Shown: one piece after another, positions 35,446-45,077 of the stretch
How positions within the stretch are numbered: the stretch's first letter is position 1
Layout: the number at the start of each line of letters is the position of its first letter
NCBI RefSeq assembly: GCF_029945925.1
Contig: NZ_JAQSDN010000036.1
Location: 124,001 to 188,000, forward strand
Reading direction: 5' to 3'
Source of the DNA: Polaromonas sp.
GTDB taxonomy: Bacteria > Pseudomonadota > Gammaproteobacteria > Burkholderiales > Burkholderiaceae_C
DNA length: 64,000 bases
Translations under genes and position numbers: made by a program
Notes under the pieces: model-generated
Databases searched by the model: none
What the model saw: only the letters and a program-made list of their open reading frames with translations
What the model was told of the DNA's origin: nothing

Positions 35446-37368
35446 GTGACCACTGCCACCCCCCTCTCCCCCCTGCCAGCCCCACGCCGCCCCATCCGCG
35501 AACTGCCCGACGAGCTGGTCAGCCAGATCGCGGCCGGCGAAGTGGTCGAGCGCCCGGCGTCGGTGGTGCGTGAACTGGTGGACAACGCGCTGGACGCCGG
35601 CGCGCGGCAGGTCACGGTGCGGCTGCTGGCCGGCGGCGTGCGGCTGATTTCGGTCGAGGACGACGGCCTGGGCATCCCGCGCGAGGAACTGGCGATTGCG
35701 CTGCGCCGCCACGCCACCAGCAAAATTGCCTCGCTGCAGGACCTTGAATCCGTGGGCACCATGGGTTTTCGCGGCGAGGCGCTGGCCGCCATCAATTCAA
35801 TTGCCGACATGAGCCTGCTGTCGCGCAGTTCCGAAGCCTCGGCCAGCGGCGACGCGGCGCACGCCTGGCAGCTCGATGGCCGCTCCGGCGAACTGACACC
35901 GGCCGCGCGCGCGCGCGGCACGACGGTGGAGGTGCGCGAGCTGTTTTATGCCACGCCGGCGCGCCGCAAGTTCCTGAAAACCGACGCGACCGAGCTGGCG
36001 CACTGCATCGAGGCCGTGCGCCGCCACGCGCTGGTGCGGCCCGACGTGGGTTTTGCGATCTGGCACGAAGGCAAACTCGTCGAACAGTGGCGCGCCTGCA
36101 CCGGCGAGACCGCGCACGACCAGCGCCTGGCCGATGTGCTCGGCAGCGAACTGCTGGACCAGAGCGTGGCCGTGGACTACAGCGCAGGCGCACTGCGCGT
36201 GACCGGCCGCGCCGGCATTCCGGACGCCGCGCGTTCGCGGGCCGACCAGCAGTTTGCCTACGTCAACGGCCGTTATGTGCGCGACAAGGTGATGACCCAT
36301 GCCGCACGCAGCGCCTATGAGGACGTGCTGCACGGCCACCGCCAGCCGGTGTACGCGCTCTACGTCACCATGGACCCGACGCGGGTGGACGTCAATGTGC
36401 ATCCGACCAAGATCGAAGTGCGTTTTCGTGACAGCCGCGAAGTGCACCAGGCGGTGCGGCACGCGGTCGAGAACGCCCTGGCGGCGCCGCGCGCGGCCGC
36501 GGCCGCATTGGCAGCGGCCAGCGGCACGCCTGCACAAAACTTTGAATCAAATCAGCCTCCAGCCCTTTCCCCCTGGGCTCAACCAGCTATCAATTTCGGA
36601 GCGCATCAGGCGTACCGGCAAGACCCGCGGGTCTCCGACTTTGAGGCGATGTGGCCTTCGCCCACCGCCGGCCTTTCCACCGTTCGCCCTGAGCCTGTCG
36701 AAGGGCCCTATGCGGCCCCGGCCGCGACAGGCTCAGGGCGAACGGAACATGCGGGCACGGACAACACCGACCTGCCGCGCGGCGACTGGCCGCTGGGCCG
36801 CGCCATTGCCCAACTGCAGGGCATTTACATCCTGGCTGAAAACATCCAGGGCCTGGTGATTGTGGACATGCACGCCGCCCATGAACGCATCGTCTACGAG
36901 CGGCTGAAAAGCCAGCTCGACAGCGCCAGCATAACCAGCCAGCCCTTGCTGATTCCGGCCACTTTTGCCGCCACGCCGCAGGAAGTCGCCGCCGCCGAGG
37001 CCCATACCGACACCCTGACGGCGCTGGGCCTGGAGATCACGCCCTTTTCGCCGCGCACCCTGGCGGTACGCGCCGTGCCGACCAGCCTGGCGCAGGGTGA
37101 TGCGGTGGAGTTGGCGCGCAGCGTGCTGGCCGAGCTGGCGCAACACGACGCCAGCACGGTGATCCAGCGCGCACAAAACGAGCTGCTCTCGACCATGGCC
37201 TGCCACGGCGCGGTGCGCGCCAACCGCAAACTCACCATGGACGAAATGAACGGCCTGCTGCGCCAGATGGAAGCCACCGAACGCTCCGACCAGTGCAACC
37301 ACGGCCGCCCGACCTGGCGGCAAATCACGGTCCGGGAACTGGACAACCTGTTCCTGCGCGGGCGCTGA
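35446..37368 (+). CDS. mutL: DNA mismatch repair protein MutL with repeat-derived linker
   Basis: The product has 640 residues and starts with GTG at 35446. The GHKL ATPase (residues 15-345) shows IAAGEVVERPASVVRELVDN, DDGLGIP and MGFRGEAL. The C-terminal dimerisation domain (from about 450, LAENIQGLVIVDMHAAHERI) ends NHGRPTW. The linker contains an inverted R1 repeat (about residues 366-384) and an R2 repeat (about 412-434), both translated in frame, giving low-complexity Pro/Ala-rich sequence. The linker tolerates length change, so function is probably kept. Confidence 0.95.
   Translation: MTTATPLSPLPAPRRPIRELPDELVSQIAAGEVVERPASVVRELVDNALDAGARQVTVRLLAGGVRLISVEDDGLGIPREELAIALRRHATSKIASLQDLESVGTMGFRGEALAAINSIADMSLLSRSSEASASGDAAHAWQLDGRSGELTPAARARGTTVEVRELFYATPARRKFLKTDATELAHCIEAVRRHALVRPDVGFAIWHEGKLVEQWRACTGETAHDQRLADVLGSELLDQSVAVDYSAGALRVTGRAGIPDAARSRADQQFAYVNGRYVRDKVMTHAARSAYEDVLHGHRQPVYALYVTMDPTRVDVNVHPTKIEVRFRDSREVHQAVRHAVENALAAPRAAAAALAAASGTPAQNFESNQPPALSPWAQPAINFGAHQAYRQDPRVSDFEAMWPSPTAGLSTVRPEPVEGPYAAPAATGSGRTEHAGTDNTDLPRGDWPLGRAIAQLQGIYILAENIQGLVIVDMHAAHERIVYERLKSQLDSASITSQPLLIPATFAATPQEVAAAEAHTDTLTALGLEITPFSPRTLAVRAVPTSLAQGDAVELARSVLAELAQHDASTVIQRAQNELLSTMACHGAVRANRKLTMDEMNGLLRQMEATERSDQCNHGRPTWRQITVRELDNLFLRGR
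36541..36598 (-). repeat. Dispersed repeat R1 (copy f) inside mutL
   Basis: The plus strand reads ATCAGCCTCCAGCCCTTTCC and then AACCAGCTATCAATTT, the reverse complement of the R1 pattern. It is translated in frame in the MutL linker. Confidence 0.8.
36679..36746 (+). repeat. Dispersed repeat R2 (copy d) inside mutL
   Basis: CCGTTCGCCCTGAGCCTGTC, then GAAGGGCCC, pairs with CGACAGGCTCAGGGCGAACG. The arms form an almost perfect inverted repeat and are read in frame as RPEPVEGP ... ATGSGRTE. Confidence 0.9.
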
Positions 37369-37489
37369 CATACAAACCCCACTCCGGTGCATTTACACCA
37401 TAACAGTGCATCAATGCACCGTTATGTCTTATTGTTTATTGCAAAATACATAATTTGCATAGATAAACGCACCATAAACAGGATTTTTA
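37369..37489 (+). promoter_or_regulatory. AT-rich promoter region of gdhA with GTGCAT palindromes
   Basis: Two inverted motifs lie in the upstream half: GGTGCATTTACACC (about 37386-37399) and GTGCATCAATGCAC (about 37406-37419). The rest is very AT-rich up to the ATG. These are candidate operator sites for a nitrogen or glutamate-responsive regulator. A precise -35/-10 pair was not clear. Confidence 0.5.
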
Positions 37490-38833
37490 ATGAAGCACGC
37501 TAACGTCCACAGCTTTCTTGACCACGTCGCGCAACGCAATCCCGGCCAGACCGAATACCTTCAGGCCGTCACGGAAGTCATGGAAAGCCTGTGGCCCTAC
37601 ATCGAACAACACCCCCGGTACGCCACCCTGAGCCTGCTGGAACGGCTGGTGGAACCGGAGCGCATCCTGATCTTTCGCGTGTCCTGGATGGACGACCATG
37701 GCACGGTCCAGGTCAACCGGGGGTTTCGCATCCAGCACAGCATGGCCATCGGCCCGTACAAGGGCGGCTTGCGCTTTCATCCCTCGGTCAACCTCTCGGT
37801 GCTGAAATTCCTGGCGTTTGAGCAGACGCTGAAGAACGCGCTGACCACCCTGCCCATGGGCGGCGGCAAGGGCGGCTCGGACTTCGACCCCAAGGGCAAA
37901 AGCCAGGCGGAGGTCATGCGCTTTTGCCAGGCCTTCATCACCGAGCTGTACCGCCACCTCGGCTCGGACACCGACGTGCCGGCCGGCGACATTGGCGTCG
38001 GTGGCCGCGAAGTCGGCTTCATGGCCGGCATGTACAAAAAGCTCACCAACCGCGCTGATTGCGTGTTCACCGGCAAGGGCCTGGCCTTCGGCGGCTCGCT
38101 GATCCGCCCCGAAGCCACCGGCTACGGCACGGTCTACTTCGCGCAGGAAATGCTCAAGACCGCCGGCCGCTCCTTCGACGGCCTGCGTGTCAGCGTGTCG
38201 GGCTCGGGCAATGTCGCCCAGTACAGCGTGGAGAAAGCCATGGCGCTGGGCGCCAAAGTGGTCACGGTGTCCGACTCCAGCGGCACCGTGATCGATGAAG
38301 AAGGTTTCACCACCGAAAAACTCGCCGTGCTGATGGAGGTCAAGAACCACCTGTATGGCCGCGTGGACGACTACGCCAAACGTGTGGGTGCGACCTTCCA
38401 GGCCGGTGTGCGCCCGTGGCATGTGCCGGTGGACGTGGCCCTGCCCTGCGCCACACAAAACGAACTCGACGCCAGCGATGCCGCCACCTTGATCAAAAAT
38501 GGCGTGGTTTGCGTGGCCGAGGGTGCCAACATGCCCTCGACCATGGAGGCTGCCAAGGCTTTCGAGGCTGCCGGCGTGCTCTACGCCCCGGGCAAGGCCA
38601 GCAATGCCGGCGGGGTCGCCACGTCCGGCCTGGAAATGAGCCAGAACGCGGCACGCCTGTCCTGGCCGCGCGATGAGGTCGATGCGCGGCTGTTGCAGAT
38701 CATGCAAGGCATTCACGAAGCCTGCCTCCAGTACGGACGGCGCGCCAACGGCCGCATCAGTTATGTGGACGGCGCCAACGTGGCCGGCTTCGTCAAGGTG
38801 GCCGATGCGATGCTGGCGCAGGGCGTGGTCTGA
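37490..38833 (+). CDS. gdhA: NADP-specific glutamate dehydrogenase
   Basis: The product has 447 residues, full length. The catalytic lysine motif LPMGGGKGGSDFDPKGKS is near residue 125 and is preceded by GPYKGGLRFHPSV. The Rossmann domain (SVSGSGNVAQYSVEKAM) follows. The enzyme forms glutamate from 2-oxoglutarate and ammonia. It is a hexameric, E. coli-type enzyme. Confidence 0.96.
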   Translation: MKHANVHSFLDHVAQRNPGQTEYLQAVTEVMESLWPYIEQHPRYATLSLLERLVEPERILIFRVSWMDDHGTVQVNRGFRIQHSMAIGPYKGGLRFHPSVNLSVLKFLAFEQTLKNALTTLPMGGGKGGSDFDPKGKSQAEVMRFCQAFITELYRHLGSDTDVPAGDIGVGGREVGFMAGMYKKLTNRADCVFTGKGLAFGGSLIRPEATGYGTVYFAQEMLKTAGRSFDGLRVSVSGSGNVAQYSVEKAMALGAKVVTVSDSSGTVIDEEGFTTEKLAVLMEVKNHLYGRVDDYAKRVGATFQAGVRPWHVPVDVALPCATQNELDASDAATLIKNGVVCVAEGANMPSTMEAAKAFEAAGVLYAPGKASNAGGVATSGLEMSQNAARLSWPRDEVDARLLQIMQGIHEACLQYGRRANGRISYVDGANVAGFVKVADAMLAQGVV

Positions 38834-38869
38834 GTCACGCCCTCACCGGCGCCGCAGGCCGGCGGGCGC

Positions 38870-40051
38870 TCAACGCGCCCGCGCCTTCACGGCCGTGTCC
38901 GGAAAGTCGCTGAACACGCCGTCCACGCCCATCTCGAAGAACTTGCGGTACTCCGCGGCCGCGTCGCCGCGGTAGTCGGACACCAGGCGTTTGGCCTCGC
39001 TGCGGAAGGTGAACGGGTGCACGAACAGACCTGCCGCATGTGCGTCCCGGACCACCGGCGTGGGCGGCAGCAGCACGCGGTCGCGCTCGTCGATCAGGCC
39101 GTCGCCATTGAGGTCATCGGGCTTGCCGTCGCCGTTGGCGTCCACCTGCCGCGCCTGTAGCAGGTAGGCCTTCCAGGGGCCGATGCCGTCGGCGTAGGTT
39201 TTGATCTCCTTCAGGCCGGCGGGCGTCAGCAGGTCGGCAAAGGTGCGGCTGTTGTTGGCAAGCGCAAAGTCGTAAGGCTTGTCGAACGGCGGCTTGAGCG
39301 TGACCCGGCCCTGGGCATCCACACCGTCGCCGTCGATCAACTGCACCAGCCGCACCGCGGTCTTGCTGCGCAGGTACTTGAGGTTGGCCACTTCAAACGA
39401 TTGCACGATGACCGGCGAGTTTTTCGCGGTGTAGCCGTACTCGGCCAGCAGCGCGAGCAGCCGGTCTTCCAGCGCCAGTCCGGCATTCACGTGGTAAGTC
39501 GGGTGTTTGGTCTCGGGGTAGACGCCGACAGTGCGGCCGGCGCGCGCGCCTTCGCTGCGCGCCAGCGCCAGCACCTCGCGCAGGGTCGGAATCGCGTATT
39601 TCCCGTTGTGGGATTGATCACGTTCCGCCATGGGCTGTTTCGCGCGCAGGGTCTTGAGCTCGGCCAGCGTCAGGTCGGTGGTGAACCAGCCGGTTTCCGC
39701 CACCCCATCGACCTGCCGGGTGGTCTTGCGGCTCGCAAACTCAGGGCGTGTGGACACGTCGGTGGTGGCCGTGATATTGGGCTCGTGCCGCACCACGAGT
39801 TCACCGTCTTTGGTGGCCACCACATCGGGCTCGATGAAGTCGGCGCCCAGCTCGATCGCGCGTTTGTACGACTCCAATGTGTGTTCCGGCAGATAGCCGC
39901 TGGCGCCGCGATGGCCGATGACCAGCGGCGCCTTGCCGTCCAGTGTCGGATAACGGCCCGGTGTAGCGGCGGTCGAGCCCCCGGCACAGGCGGCCAGACC
40001 CAGGAGGCCGGCAGCGGCCAGCCCGGCCGTCAGGATGCGCAATGAATACAT
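38870..40051 (-). CDS. Glycerophosphodiester phosphodiesterase lipoprotein with calcium-loop insert
   Basis: The product has 393 residues. The lipobox LGLAAC (Cys22) follows a signal peptide. The GDPD domain begins [19 protein letters not shown] with the general acid/base His and metal Glu in [17 protein letters not shown]. Near residue 310, [20 protein letters not shown] has two EF-hand/dockerin-like Ca-binding loops, which fits a Ca-dependent GlpQ-like enzyme. It releases glycerol-3-phosphate from deacylated phospholipids in the periplasm. Confidence 0.93.
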   Translation of the reverse strand: MYSLRILTAGLAAAGLLGLAACAGGSTAATPGRYPTLDGKAPLVIGHRGASGYLPEHTLESYKRAIELGADFIEPDVVATKDGELVVRHEPNITATTDVSTRPEFASRKTTRQVDGVAETGWFTTDLTLAELKTLRAKQPMAERDQSHNGKYAIPTLREVLALARSEGARAGRTVGVYPETKHPTYHVNAGLALEDRLLALLAEYGYTAKNSPVIVQSFEVANLKYLRSKTAVRLVQLIDGDGVDAQGRVTLKPPFDKPYDFALANNSRTFADLLTPAGLKEIKTYADGIGPWKAYLLQARQVDANGDGKPDDLNGDGLIDERDRVLLPPTPVVRDAHAAGLFVHPFTFRSEAKRLVSDYRGDAAAEYRKFFEMGVDGVFSDFPDTAVKARAR

Positions 40052-40261
40052 GGGTCGTCTCCGTGAATGAATGTCCCACTATGGTGCATGCAAGTGACGG
40101 TTTGATGAAGTGCTGTTGCAAGGGCTTACCCCGCGCGTTGCCGGCGGCTTTGCCGGCGGCTTTGCCGGAGCTTCACACCACAGACATGGGAGGGGTCTGC
40201 CTGCAAGGGAAAATTCCTGACAATGCGAACTTTTTACCTCCTTGGCCACTCAGTCATGCTT

Positions 40262-41107
40262 ATGAAACGCTGGACCCTGCTCGCCGCCGCCGCACTGGCC
40301 CTTGGTATTGCCGTTCTGGCGGGCTGCAGCACACTGGACGAGCGGCAGCGTGCCTGGATCTTCCAGCCCAGCGACCGCAGCTGGAGCGGTGGCCTGGCCG
40401 CTGCCGAAGGCATGGACGACGTCTGGATAGCATTCAAGGCCAAAGCCACCGGTGACGAGCAGGCCACCCTGCACGGCCTGTGGCTGCCTGCCGAACAGCC
40501 AAAGGCCCCCATTCTTCTCTACCTGCACGGCGCGCGCTTCAACGTGACCGGGTCGGCCCCGCGCATGCGCCGCATGCAGGAGCTGGGTTTTTCGGTGCTG
40601 GGTGTGGACTACCGCGGCTTCGGCAAAAGCACCCAGGCCCTGCCCTCGGAAGAGTCCGCCTACGAGGATGCGCGTGCCGCTTGGGACTGGCTCGCCAGAA
40701 AATACCCGGACCGGCCCCGTTATATCTTTGGTCACTCGCTGGGTGGCCCGATTGCCATCCACCTCGCCACCGAGGTCAACGACGAAAGCGGCACGATTGT
40801 CGAAGGCACCTTCACCTCCATTGCCGACGTGGTCAGCACCTCCAAATGGGGGTGGATGCCGGTGTCGCTGCTGATCACCCAGCGTTTCGAGGCCGCCCGC
40901 AAGGTCGGCAGGATCGGCTCGCCGCTGCTGGTGGTGCACGGCGGCGAAGACCGGCTGATCGCCCCCGACCTCGGGCGCAAGCTGTTCGACGCCGCCGCGC
41001 AACCCAAGCTGTTCATGCTGGTCGAAGGCGGCTCGCACCACAACACCAACTCCGTCGGCCAGGCGCAGTACCGCCAGGCGCTGGCGCAGCTGTTCAGACT
41101 GAAATAG
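40262..41107 (+). CDS. Alpha/beta hydrolase lipoprotein
   Basis: The product has 281 residues from MKRWTLLAAAALALGIAVLA, with lipobox LAGC; in-frame ATGs at 40223 and 40256 are less suitable for a lipoprotein signal. The oxyanion region LYLHGARFNVTGS and nucleophile GHSLGG (about residue 148) are followed by an Asp (GGEDRLI) and His (GGSHHNT) completing the triad. It is related to BEM46/FrsA-like serine hydrolases; the substrate is unknown. Confidence 0.88.
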   Translation: MKRWTLLAAAALALGIAVLAGCSTLDERQRAWIFQPSDRSWSGGLAAAEGMDDVWIAFKAKATGDEQATLHGLWLPAEQPKAPILLYLHGARFNVTGSAPRMRRMQELGFSVLGVDYRGFGKSTQALPSEESAYEDARAAWDWLARKYPDRPRYIFGHSLGGPIAIHLATEVNDESGTIVEGTFTSIADVVSTSKWGWMPVSLLITQRFEAARKVGRIGSPLLVVHGGEDRLIAPDLGRKLFDAAAQPKLFMLVEGGSHHNTNSVGQAQYRQALAQLFRLK

Positions 41108-41171
41108 GCCGGCGCCGGCACGGCACCCCTCGCAACCACCCGGCGCGCGGCTATCTGATACGCTCAGATCA

Positions 41172-42443
41172 ATGTCCGCCACACCCCCTGCTCCTGCCTC
41201 CGTTGCCCCCGCGGTGACCGCCGAACCGCCAGCCATGTCCCCCGCGCTGATTGTGCTGGTGCTGTCCCTGCTGCTGGGCATCCAGCCCATCACCACCGAC
41301 CTGTATTTGCCGGCGCTGCCGGCGCTCACCGAAGGTTTTGCCGCGCCCATGGCGCAGGCCCAACTCACGCTCACCGGGCTGCTGCTGGCGTTTGGCATTT
41401 CCCAGCTTTTCTGGGGTCCGCTGTCCGACCGCTTTGGCCGCCGGCCCATCCTGCTGTGGGGCTTGGGGGCCTACGTGCTGGCAGCCATAGGCGCCGCGTT
41501 GGCGCCTTCGATGGCGCTGCTGATCAGCTGGCGCATCGTGCAGGGCGCGGCCATGGGCGCGGCCGTCATGTGCGCGCGCGCCATCGTGCGCGACCTCTAC
41601 ACGCCGCTGGCCGGTGCACGCGCCATGTCTCGTGGCCTGAGCGGACTGGGCGTGATCGCCTGCCTGAGCGCGCCGCTGGGCGGCCTGCTCTCGGACGTAT
41701 TCAACTGGCGCGTGGCGCTGCTGGCGCTGGCGGTGTTCGGCGCGGCGGCGCTGGCCATGATTGCCCTGCGTTTCGAGGAAAGCATCGTCCACAAGAACCC
41801 GCGCGCGCTGGAGCCGGCCACACTGGTGGGCACCTGGTGGGCGATTGTGCGCAACCCGACCTTTGTCGCGTTCTCGGCGCTGTCCACGGCTTCCTACGGC
41901 GGGCTGTTCACCTTTCTGGCCGCCTCGTCCTTTGTTTTCATCAAGGTGCTGGGCCTGTCCAAGACCGAATACGGCCTGGTGATGTTTTCGATGTCCTTCG
42001 TTTATGTGCTGGGCACCTTCTGGTGCCGGCGCCTGCTTCCGCGCTTTGGCGTGCGCCGTTCGGTGGCCATGGCCGGCGGGCTCACCCTCAGCGGCGGCCT
42101 GCTGATCAGCGCGCTGGCCTGGGCCGGTGTCCACAACGTCTGGGCCCTGCTGCTGCCCTACTACCTGTTCATCTTTGCGCACGGCGTGCACCAGCCCTGC
42201 AGCCAGAGCGGCGCCGTCAGCCCCTTCCCCGGCGCGGCGGGCGCTGCTTCGGCACTGAACGGCTTTCTGATGATGCTGGCAGCCTTTGCCATGGGCGGAT
42301 GGTTGGGCAGCCACCTGGACGGCACGGTGTTTCCGCTGGCTTATGGCGTGTTGTTCTGGAGCGTCTGCATTGCACTGATTTCGTGGACGCTGGTGCAAAA
42401 ACATGGCGAGCCGTCGGCGCTGGCCGCGCCCGCGCGCGCATGA
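41172..42443 (+). CDS. Bcr/CflA-type MFS drug efflux transporter
   Basis: The product has 423 residues with 12 membrane helices. The family block [11 protein letters not shown] is in helix 1 and [18 protein letters not shown] is in the 2-3 loop. It exports drugs or toxic metabolites (bicyclomycin/sulfonamide group) by proton antiport. Its stop overlaps the miaA start (ATGA). Confidence 0.92.
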   Translation: MSATPPAPASVAPAVTAEPPAMSPALIVLVLSLLLGIQPITTDLYLPALPALTEGFAAPMAQAQLTLTGLLLAFGISQLFWGPLSDRFGRRPILLWGLGAYVLAAIGAALAPSMALLISWRIVQGAAMGAAVMCARAIVRDLYTPLAGARAMSRGLSGLGVIACLSAPLGGLLSDVFNWRVALLALAVFGAAALAMIALRFEESIVHKNPRALEPATLVGTWWAIVRNPTFVAFSALSTASYGGLFTFLAASSFVFIKVLGLSKTEYGLVMFSMSFVYVLGTFWCRRLLPRFGVRRSVAMAGGLTLSGGLLISALAWAGVHNVWALLLPYYLFIFAHGVHQPCSQSGAVSPFPGAAGAASALNGFLMMLAAFAMGGWLGSHLDGTVFPLAYGVLFWSVCIALISWTLVQKHGEPSALAAPARA

Positions 42444-43387
42444 CAACCTCACGCTGGCTCGGACTGGCGGGACCGACAGCGTCGGGCAAAACCGCCGCGG
42501 CTTTCGCCATTGCCGAGCGCCACCCGGTGGAAATCATCAGCGTCGATTCCGCGCTGGTTTACCGCGGCATGGACATCGGCACGGCCAAGCCGACACCGGC
42601 CGAACTCGCCTTTGTTCCGCACCACCTGATCAACATCCGCGATCCGCTGCAGGCCTACAGCGCGGCCGAGTTTGTCGCCGACGCCACGCGCCTGATCGAC
42701 GACATCACGGCGCGCGGCAAACTGCCGCTGCTGGTGGGCGGCACCATGCTGTACTTCAAGGCCCTGTTCGACGGGCTCGACGACATGCCCAAGGCCGACC
42801 CGGCGATTCGCGCCGCCCTGCTGGCCGAGGCTGGCGGGAAAGGCTGGCCCGCGCTGCACGCGGAGCTGGCCGCGGTGGATGCGGTGACAGCCGCGCGGCT
42901 GGCGCCCAATGACTCGCAGCGCATCTCCCGCGCGCTGGAGGTGTTCCGCCTGACGGGGCTGCCGCTGTCATCCTTCCAGAAAAAAAATGCTATCGAAAAA
43001 GTAGCTGGTGGCGCACTACCTATAAGGGCTGGAGCCCTGATTTCCCTTGAACCGCAAGACCGCGCCTGGCTGCACGAACGCATCGCCCGGCGCTTTGACG
43101 CCATGCTGGCCGCCGGTTTCCTGGACGAGGTGCAGGCGCTGCGGGAGCGCGGCGACCTGCACCCCGACCTGCCGTCCATGCGCTGCGTCGGTTACCGCCA
43201 GGCCTGGGAAGCTCTAGATGGTGCCTTTCCCATGAGCGAACTGCGCGAGCGGGGCATTGCCGCCACGCGCCAGCTCGCCAAGCGCCAGATCACCTGGCTG
43301 CGCTCCATGCCCGAGCGGCAGGTGGTCGCCTGTGACGCACAAGACGCGGTGCAGCAGGTGCAGGATCTGGTGAACAAAGCCTTATGA
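42440..43387 (+). CDS. miaA: tRNA dimethylallyltransferase MiaA with in-frame repeat insertion
   Basis: The product has 315 residues. The P-loop [15 protein letters not shown] lies at residues 11-25. [16 protein letters not shown] and [11 protein letters not shown] follow, and the C-terminal [10 protein letters not shown] and [12 protein letters not shown] bind tRNA. It prenylates A37 of UNN-reading tRNAs. Residues about 182-203 ([20 protein letters not shown]) are encoded by an R1 repeat, read in frame, just after LTGLPLSSF and before LISLEPQDR. Most homologues have a short variable loop there. Confidence 0.95.
   Translation: MTTSRWLGLAGPTASGKTAAAFAIAERHPVEIISVDSALVYRGMDIGTAKPTPAELAFVPHHLINIRDPLQAYSAAEFVADATRLIDDITARGKLPLLVGGTMLYFKALFDGLDDMPKADPAIRAALLAEAGGKGWPALHAELAAVDAVTAARLAPNDSQRISRALEVFRLTGLPLSSFQKKNAIEKVAGGALPIRAGALISLEPQDRAWLHERIARRFDAMLAAGFLDEVQALRERGDLHPDLPSMRCVGYRQAWEALDGAFPMSELRERGIAATRQLAKRQITWLRSMPERQVVACDAQDAVQQVQDLVNKAL
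42985..43043 (+). repeat. Dispersed repeat R1 (copy g) inside miaA
   Basis: AATGCTATCGAAAAAGTAGC, then TGGTGGCGCACTACC, then TATAAGGGCTGGAGCCC. It retains the R1 ends AGTAGCTGG/TGGCGC and AAGGGCTGGAG. Confidence 0.75.
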
Positions 43388-44031
43388 GCCTCATCGTCCA
43401 GAACCTCAGCAAACACTATGGCGACGTCGTGGTGTTCAACAACGTCTCGCTGCAGGTCGCACCCGGCGAGTTTGTCGCCATCGTCGGCGAGTCGGGCGTC
43501 GGCAAATCGACGCTGCTCAACTGCATGGCCGGGCTGGACAGCTGGGACGCCGGTTCGGTCCGCCTGGACGGCGTGGACCTCGGCGCGCTCGGCGACGACC
43601 AGCGTGCCCTGCTGCGCCGCGAAAAAGTCGGCTTCGTTTTCCAGGCCTTTCACGTGTTGCCGCACCTGGACGTGGCGCAAAACGTCGCCTTGCCCCTGTT
43701 GCTGCTCGGCCAGCACGACGACGAAAGGGTGCAGGCCATGCTCGCAGCCGTTGGCCTGGCAGGCCTGGGCGGGCGCCTGCCGCAACAACTCTCGGGCGGG
43801 CAGTTGCAGCGCGTGGCGATCGCACGCGCCCTGATCCACCGCCCGCGCCTGCTGCTGGCCGACGAACCGACCGGCAACCTCGACCCCACCACCGCCGCCA
43901 GGGTCATGGACGCGCTGGTCGCGCAAACCCGTGAACACGGCGCCTCACTGGTGCTGGTCACCCACTCGGAAACCGCTGCCGCGCGCGCCGACCGCGTGTT
44001 GCACCTGAGCAGCGAAGGCATCACGGGCTGA
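43384..44031 (+). CDS. LolD/MacB-like ABC transporter ATP-binding protein
   Basis: The product has 215 residues. Walker A is GESGVGKST, the signature is [15 protein letters not shown], and Walker B is [13 protein letters not shown]. The EPTGNLD block and short length place it with the LolD/MacB/FtsE group that partners FtsX-like permeases. No permease follows. The only large FtsX-like permease in the window lies 11 kb away at 55239-57926 and may be its original partner. Its start overlaps the miaA stop. Confidence 0.93.
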   Translation: MSLIVQNLSKHYGDVVVFNNVSLQVAPGEFVAIVGESGVGKSTLLNCMAGLDSWDAGSVRLDGVDLGALGDDQRALLRREKVGFVFQAFHVLPHLDVAQNVALPLLLLGQHDDERVQAMLAAVGLAGLGGRLPQQLSGGQLQRVAIARALIHRPRLLLADEPTGNLDPTTAARVMDALVAQTREHGASLVLVTHSETAAARADRVLHLSSEGITG

Positions 44032-44111
44032 CAGGGCGCGGCACTGCAGACGGCAGCTTGTCAATCCCGTCCCCGGCCCCAACTGCACATGAACTGCAAC
44101 ACGCCCGCCCG

Positions 44112-44774
44112 ATGAACGCCGCCCCCGTCGAAACCCTGGAACTGCTGCCCGCCACCCCGCCGCGCCAGCTGTTTGTGCTGCTGCATGGCGCCGGCGGTTC
44201 GGCGGTGGACATGCTGGACCTGGCCACCCTGCTTGGCGAAGCTTTTGCCGAGGCCGCCATCGTGATGCCGGAAGGCGTCGAAGCCATCCACCTCGGCAAG
44301 ACCGAACGCCACTGGTTTCCGGCCTTCGGGTTGACCGACGCGAACCAGGCCGAACGTGTGGCCCAGGCCGTGCCGGCGCTGGCACGCTTCATCCGCGAGC
44401 AGCAGGAACGTTTTGGCATCCTGCAGACCGACACCGCGCTGGCCGGCTTTTCGCAGGGCGCCACCATGGCGCTGGCGCTCAGCGACCAGCACGACGGCCT
44501 GGTCGGCCGCGTGCTGGCCTTCTCGGGACCTTACGCTGCCTGGCCTGACAAGGCGCCCGCTCTCACCACCATCCACCTGCTGCATGGCCAGCTCGACACC
44601 GTGGTACCGGCGCGGCTGGCCCGGCAGGCCTATGCCGAGCTGATGGCGCTGGGCGCCGATGCCACCTGCGACATTGCCTCGACCGTTGCCCATGAATTGC
44701 ACCCGGCATTGATGGAGCAGGCCGTTCACCGCCTGCAAACCTGCGTGCCGTTGCGTTTCTGGCGCTCGGCCTGA
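44112..44774 (+). CDS. Phospholipase/carboxylesterase (YpfH-like)
   Basis: The product has 220 residues from ATG 44112; a TTG start at 44058 would add 18 residues. VLLHGAGGSAVDM precedes the nucleophile elbow GFSQGATMAL (Ser near residue 111), with Asp (HGQLDTVV) and His (AHELHP) following. It is a small cytosolic serine esterase, substrate unknown. Confidence 0.88.
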   Translation: MNAAPVETLELLPATPPRQLFVLLHGAGGSAVDMLDLATLLGEAFAEAAIVMPEGVEAIHLGKTERHWFPAFGLTDANQAERVAQAVPALARFIREQQERFGILQTDTALAGFSQGATMALALSDQHDGLVGRVLAFSGPYAAWPDKAPALTTIHLLHGQLDTVVPARLARQAYAELMALGADATCDIASTVAHELHPALMEQAVHRLQTCVPLRFWRSA

Positions 44775-44831
44775 CGAAGGCCTGTTAACGCCGCTTTCCG
44801 TCCGCTGCAGTGCCCTCTTTTTGAAGCCGAT

Positions 44832-44845
44832 TTGAGATTTATCAA
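44832..44845 (+). promoter_or_regulatory. FNR/Anr-type box (class II promoter)
   Basis: TTGAGATTTATCAA differs at one position from TTGAT-N4-ATCAA. TATATT at 44868-44873 is exactly 22 bases after the box, so a start near 44880 places the box centre at -41.5. It points toward the APH-like kinase gene and its long leader. Confidence 0.7.
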
Positions 44846-44879
44846 GGACAGATGGCGCGCCGGACACTATATTAAAAAC

Positions 44880-45077
44880 GTATCTTGCGGGTTTTGCTCA
44901 GCGAAGCCGGTGGGTACGGAGCTGGGGGGGTCGAGCAATCGATCCGAGTTCCGGTGTGTTCCACCGGGACGGATGAGGACGTCCCCAGACGAGTCAGCCC
45001 GACACACTGACCCGGGGTCCTCACCACAGCCGCCAGCCCCTGAAAAGGCTGGCGGGTCAGTTTCAGGGGCTGTATCC
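44880..45077 (+). ncRNA. Structured 5' leader with mutually exclusive hairpins at the ribosome-binding site (candidate riboregulator)
   Basis: The leader is about 198 bases, from the inferred start to ATG 45078. Hairpin 1: CCGCCAGCC (45030-45038) pairs perfectly with GGCTGGCGG (45047-45055). Hairpin 2: CAGCCCCTGAAA (45034-45045) pairs perfectly with TTTCAGGGGCTG (45061-45072). They share 45034-45038, so they cannot coexist. Hairpin 2 buries AGGGG (45065-45069), the Shine-Dalgarno sequence 8 bases from the ATG. CTGACCCG (45007-45014) also pairs with CGGGTCAG (45053-45060). Upstream are CCGGTG/CACCGG (44951-44967) and TTGCTC/GAGCAA stems. Confidence 0.55.

Noticed and set aside
37386..37419. 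NtrC binding sites upstream of gdhA
   Set aside because: The half-sites have the wrong relative orientation and spacing for the TGCACC-N5-GGTGCA consensus.
44832..45077. N-terminal extension of the APH-like kinase through the leader
   Set aside because: The frame is open, but the encoded sequence is low-complexity, the inferred transcription start is inside it, and family similarity and the ribosome-binding site begin only at 45078.
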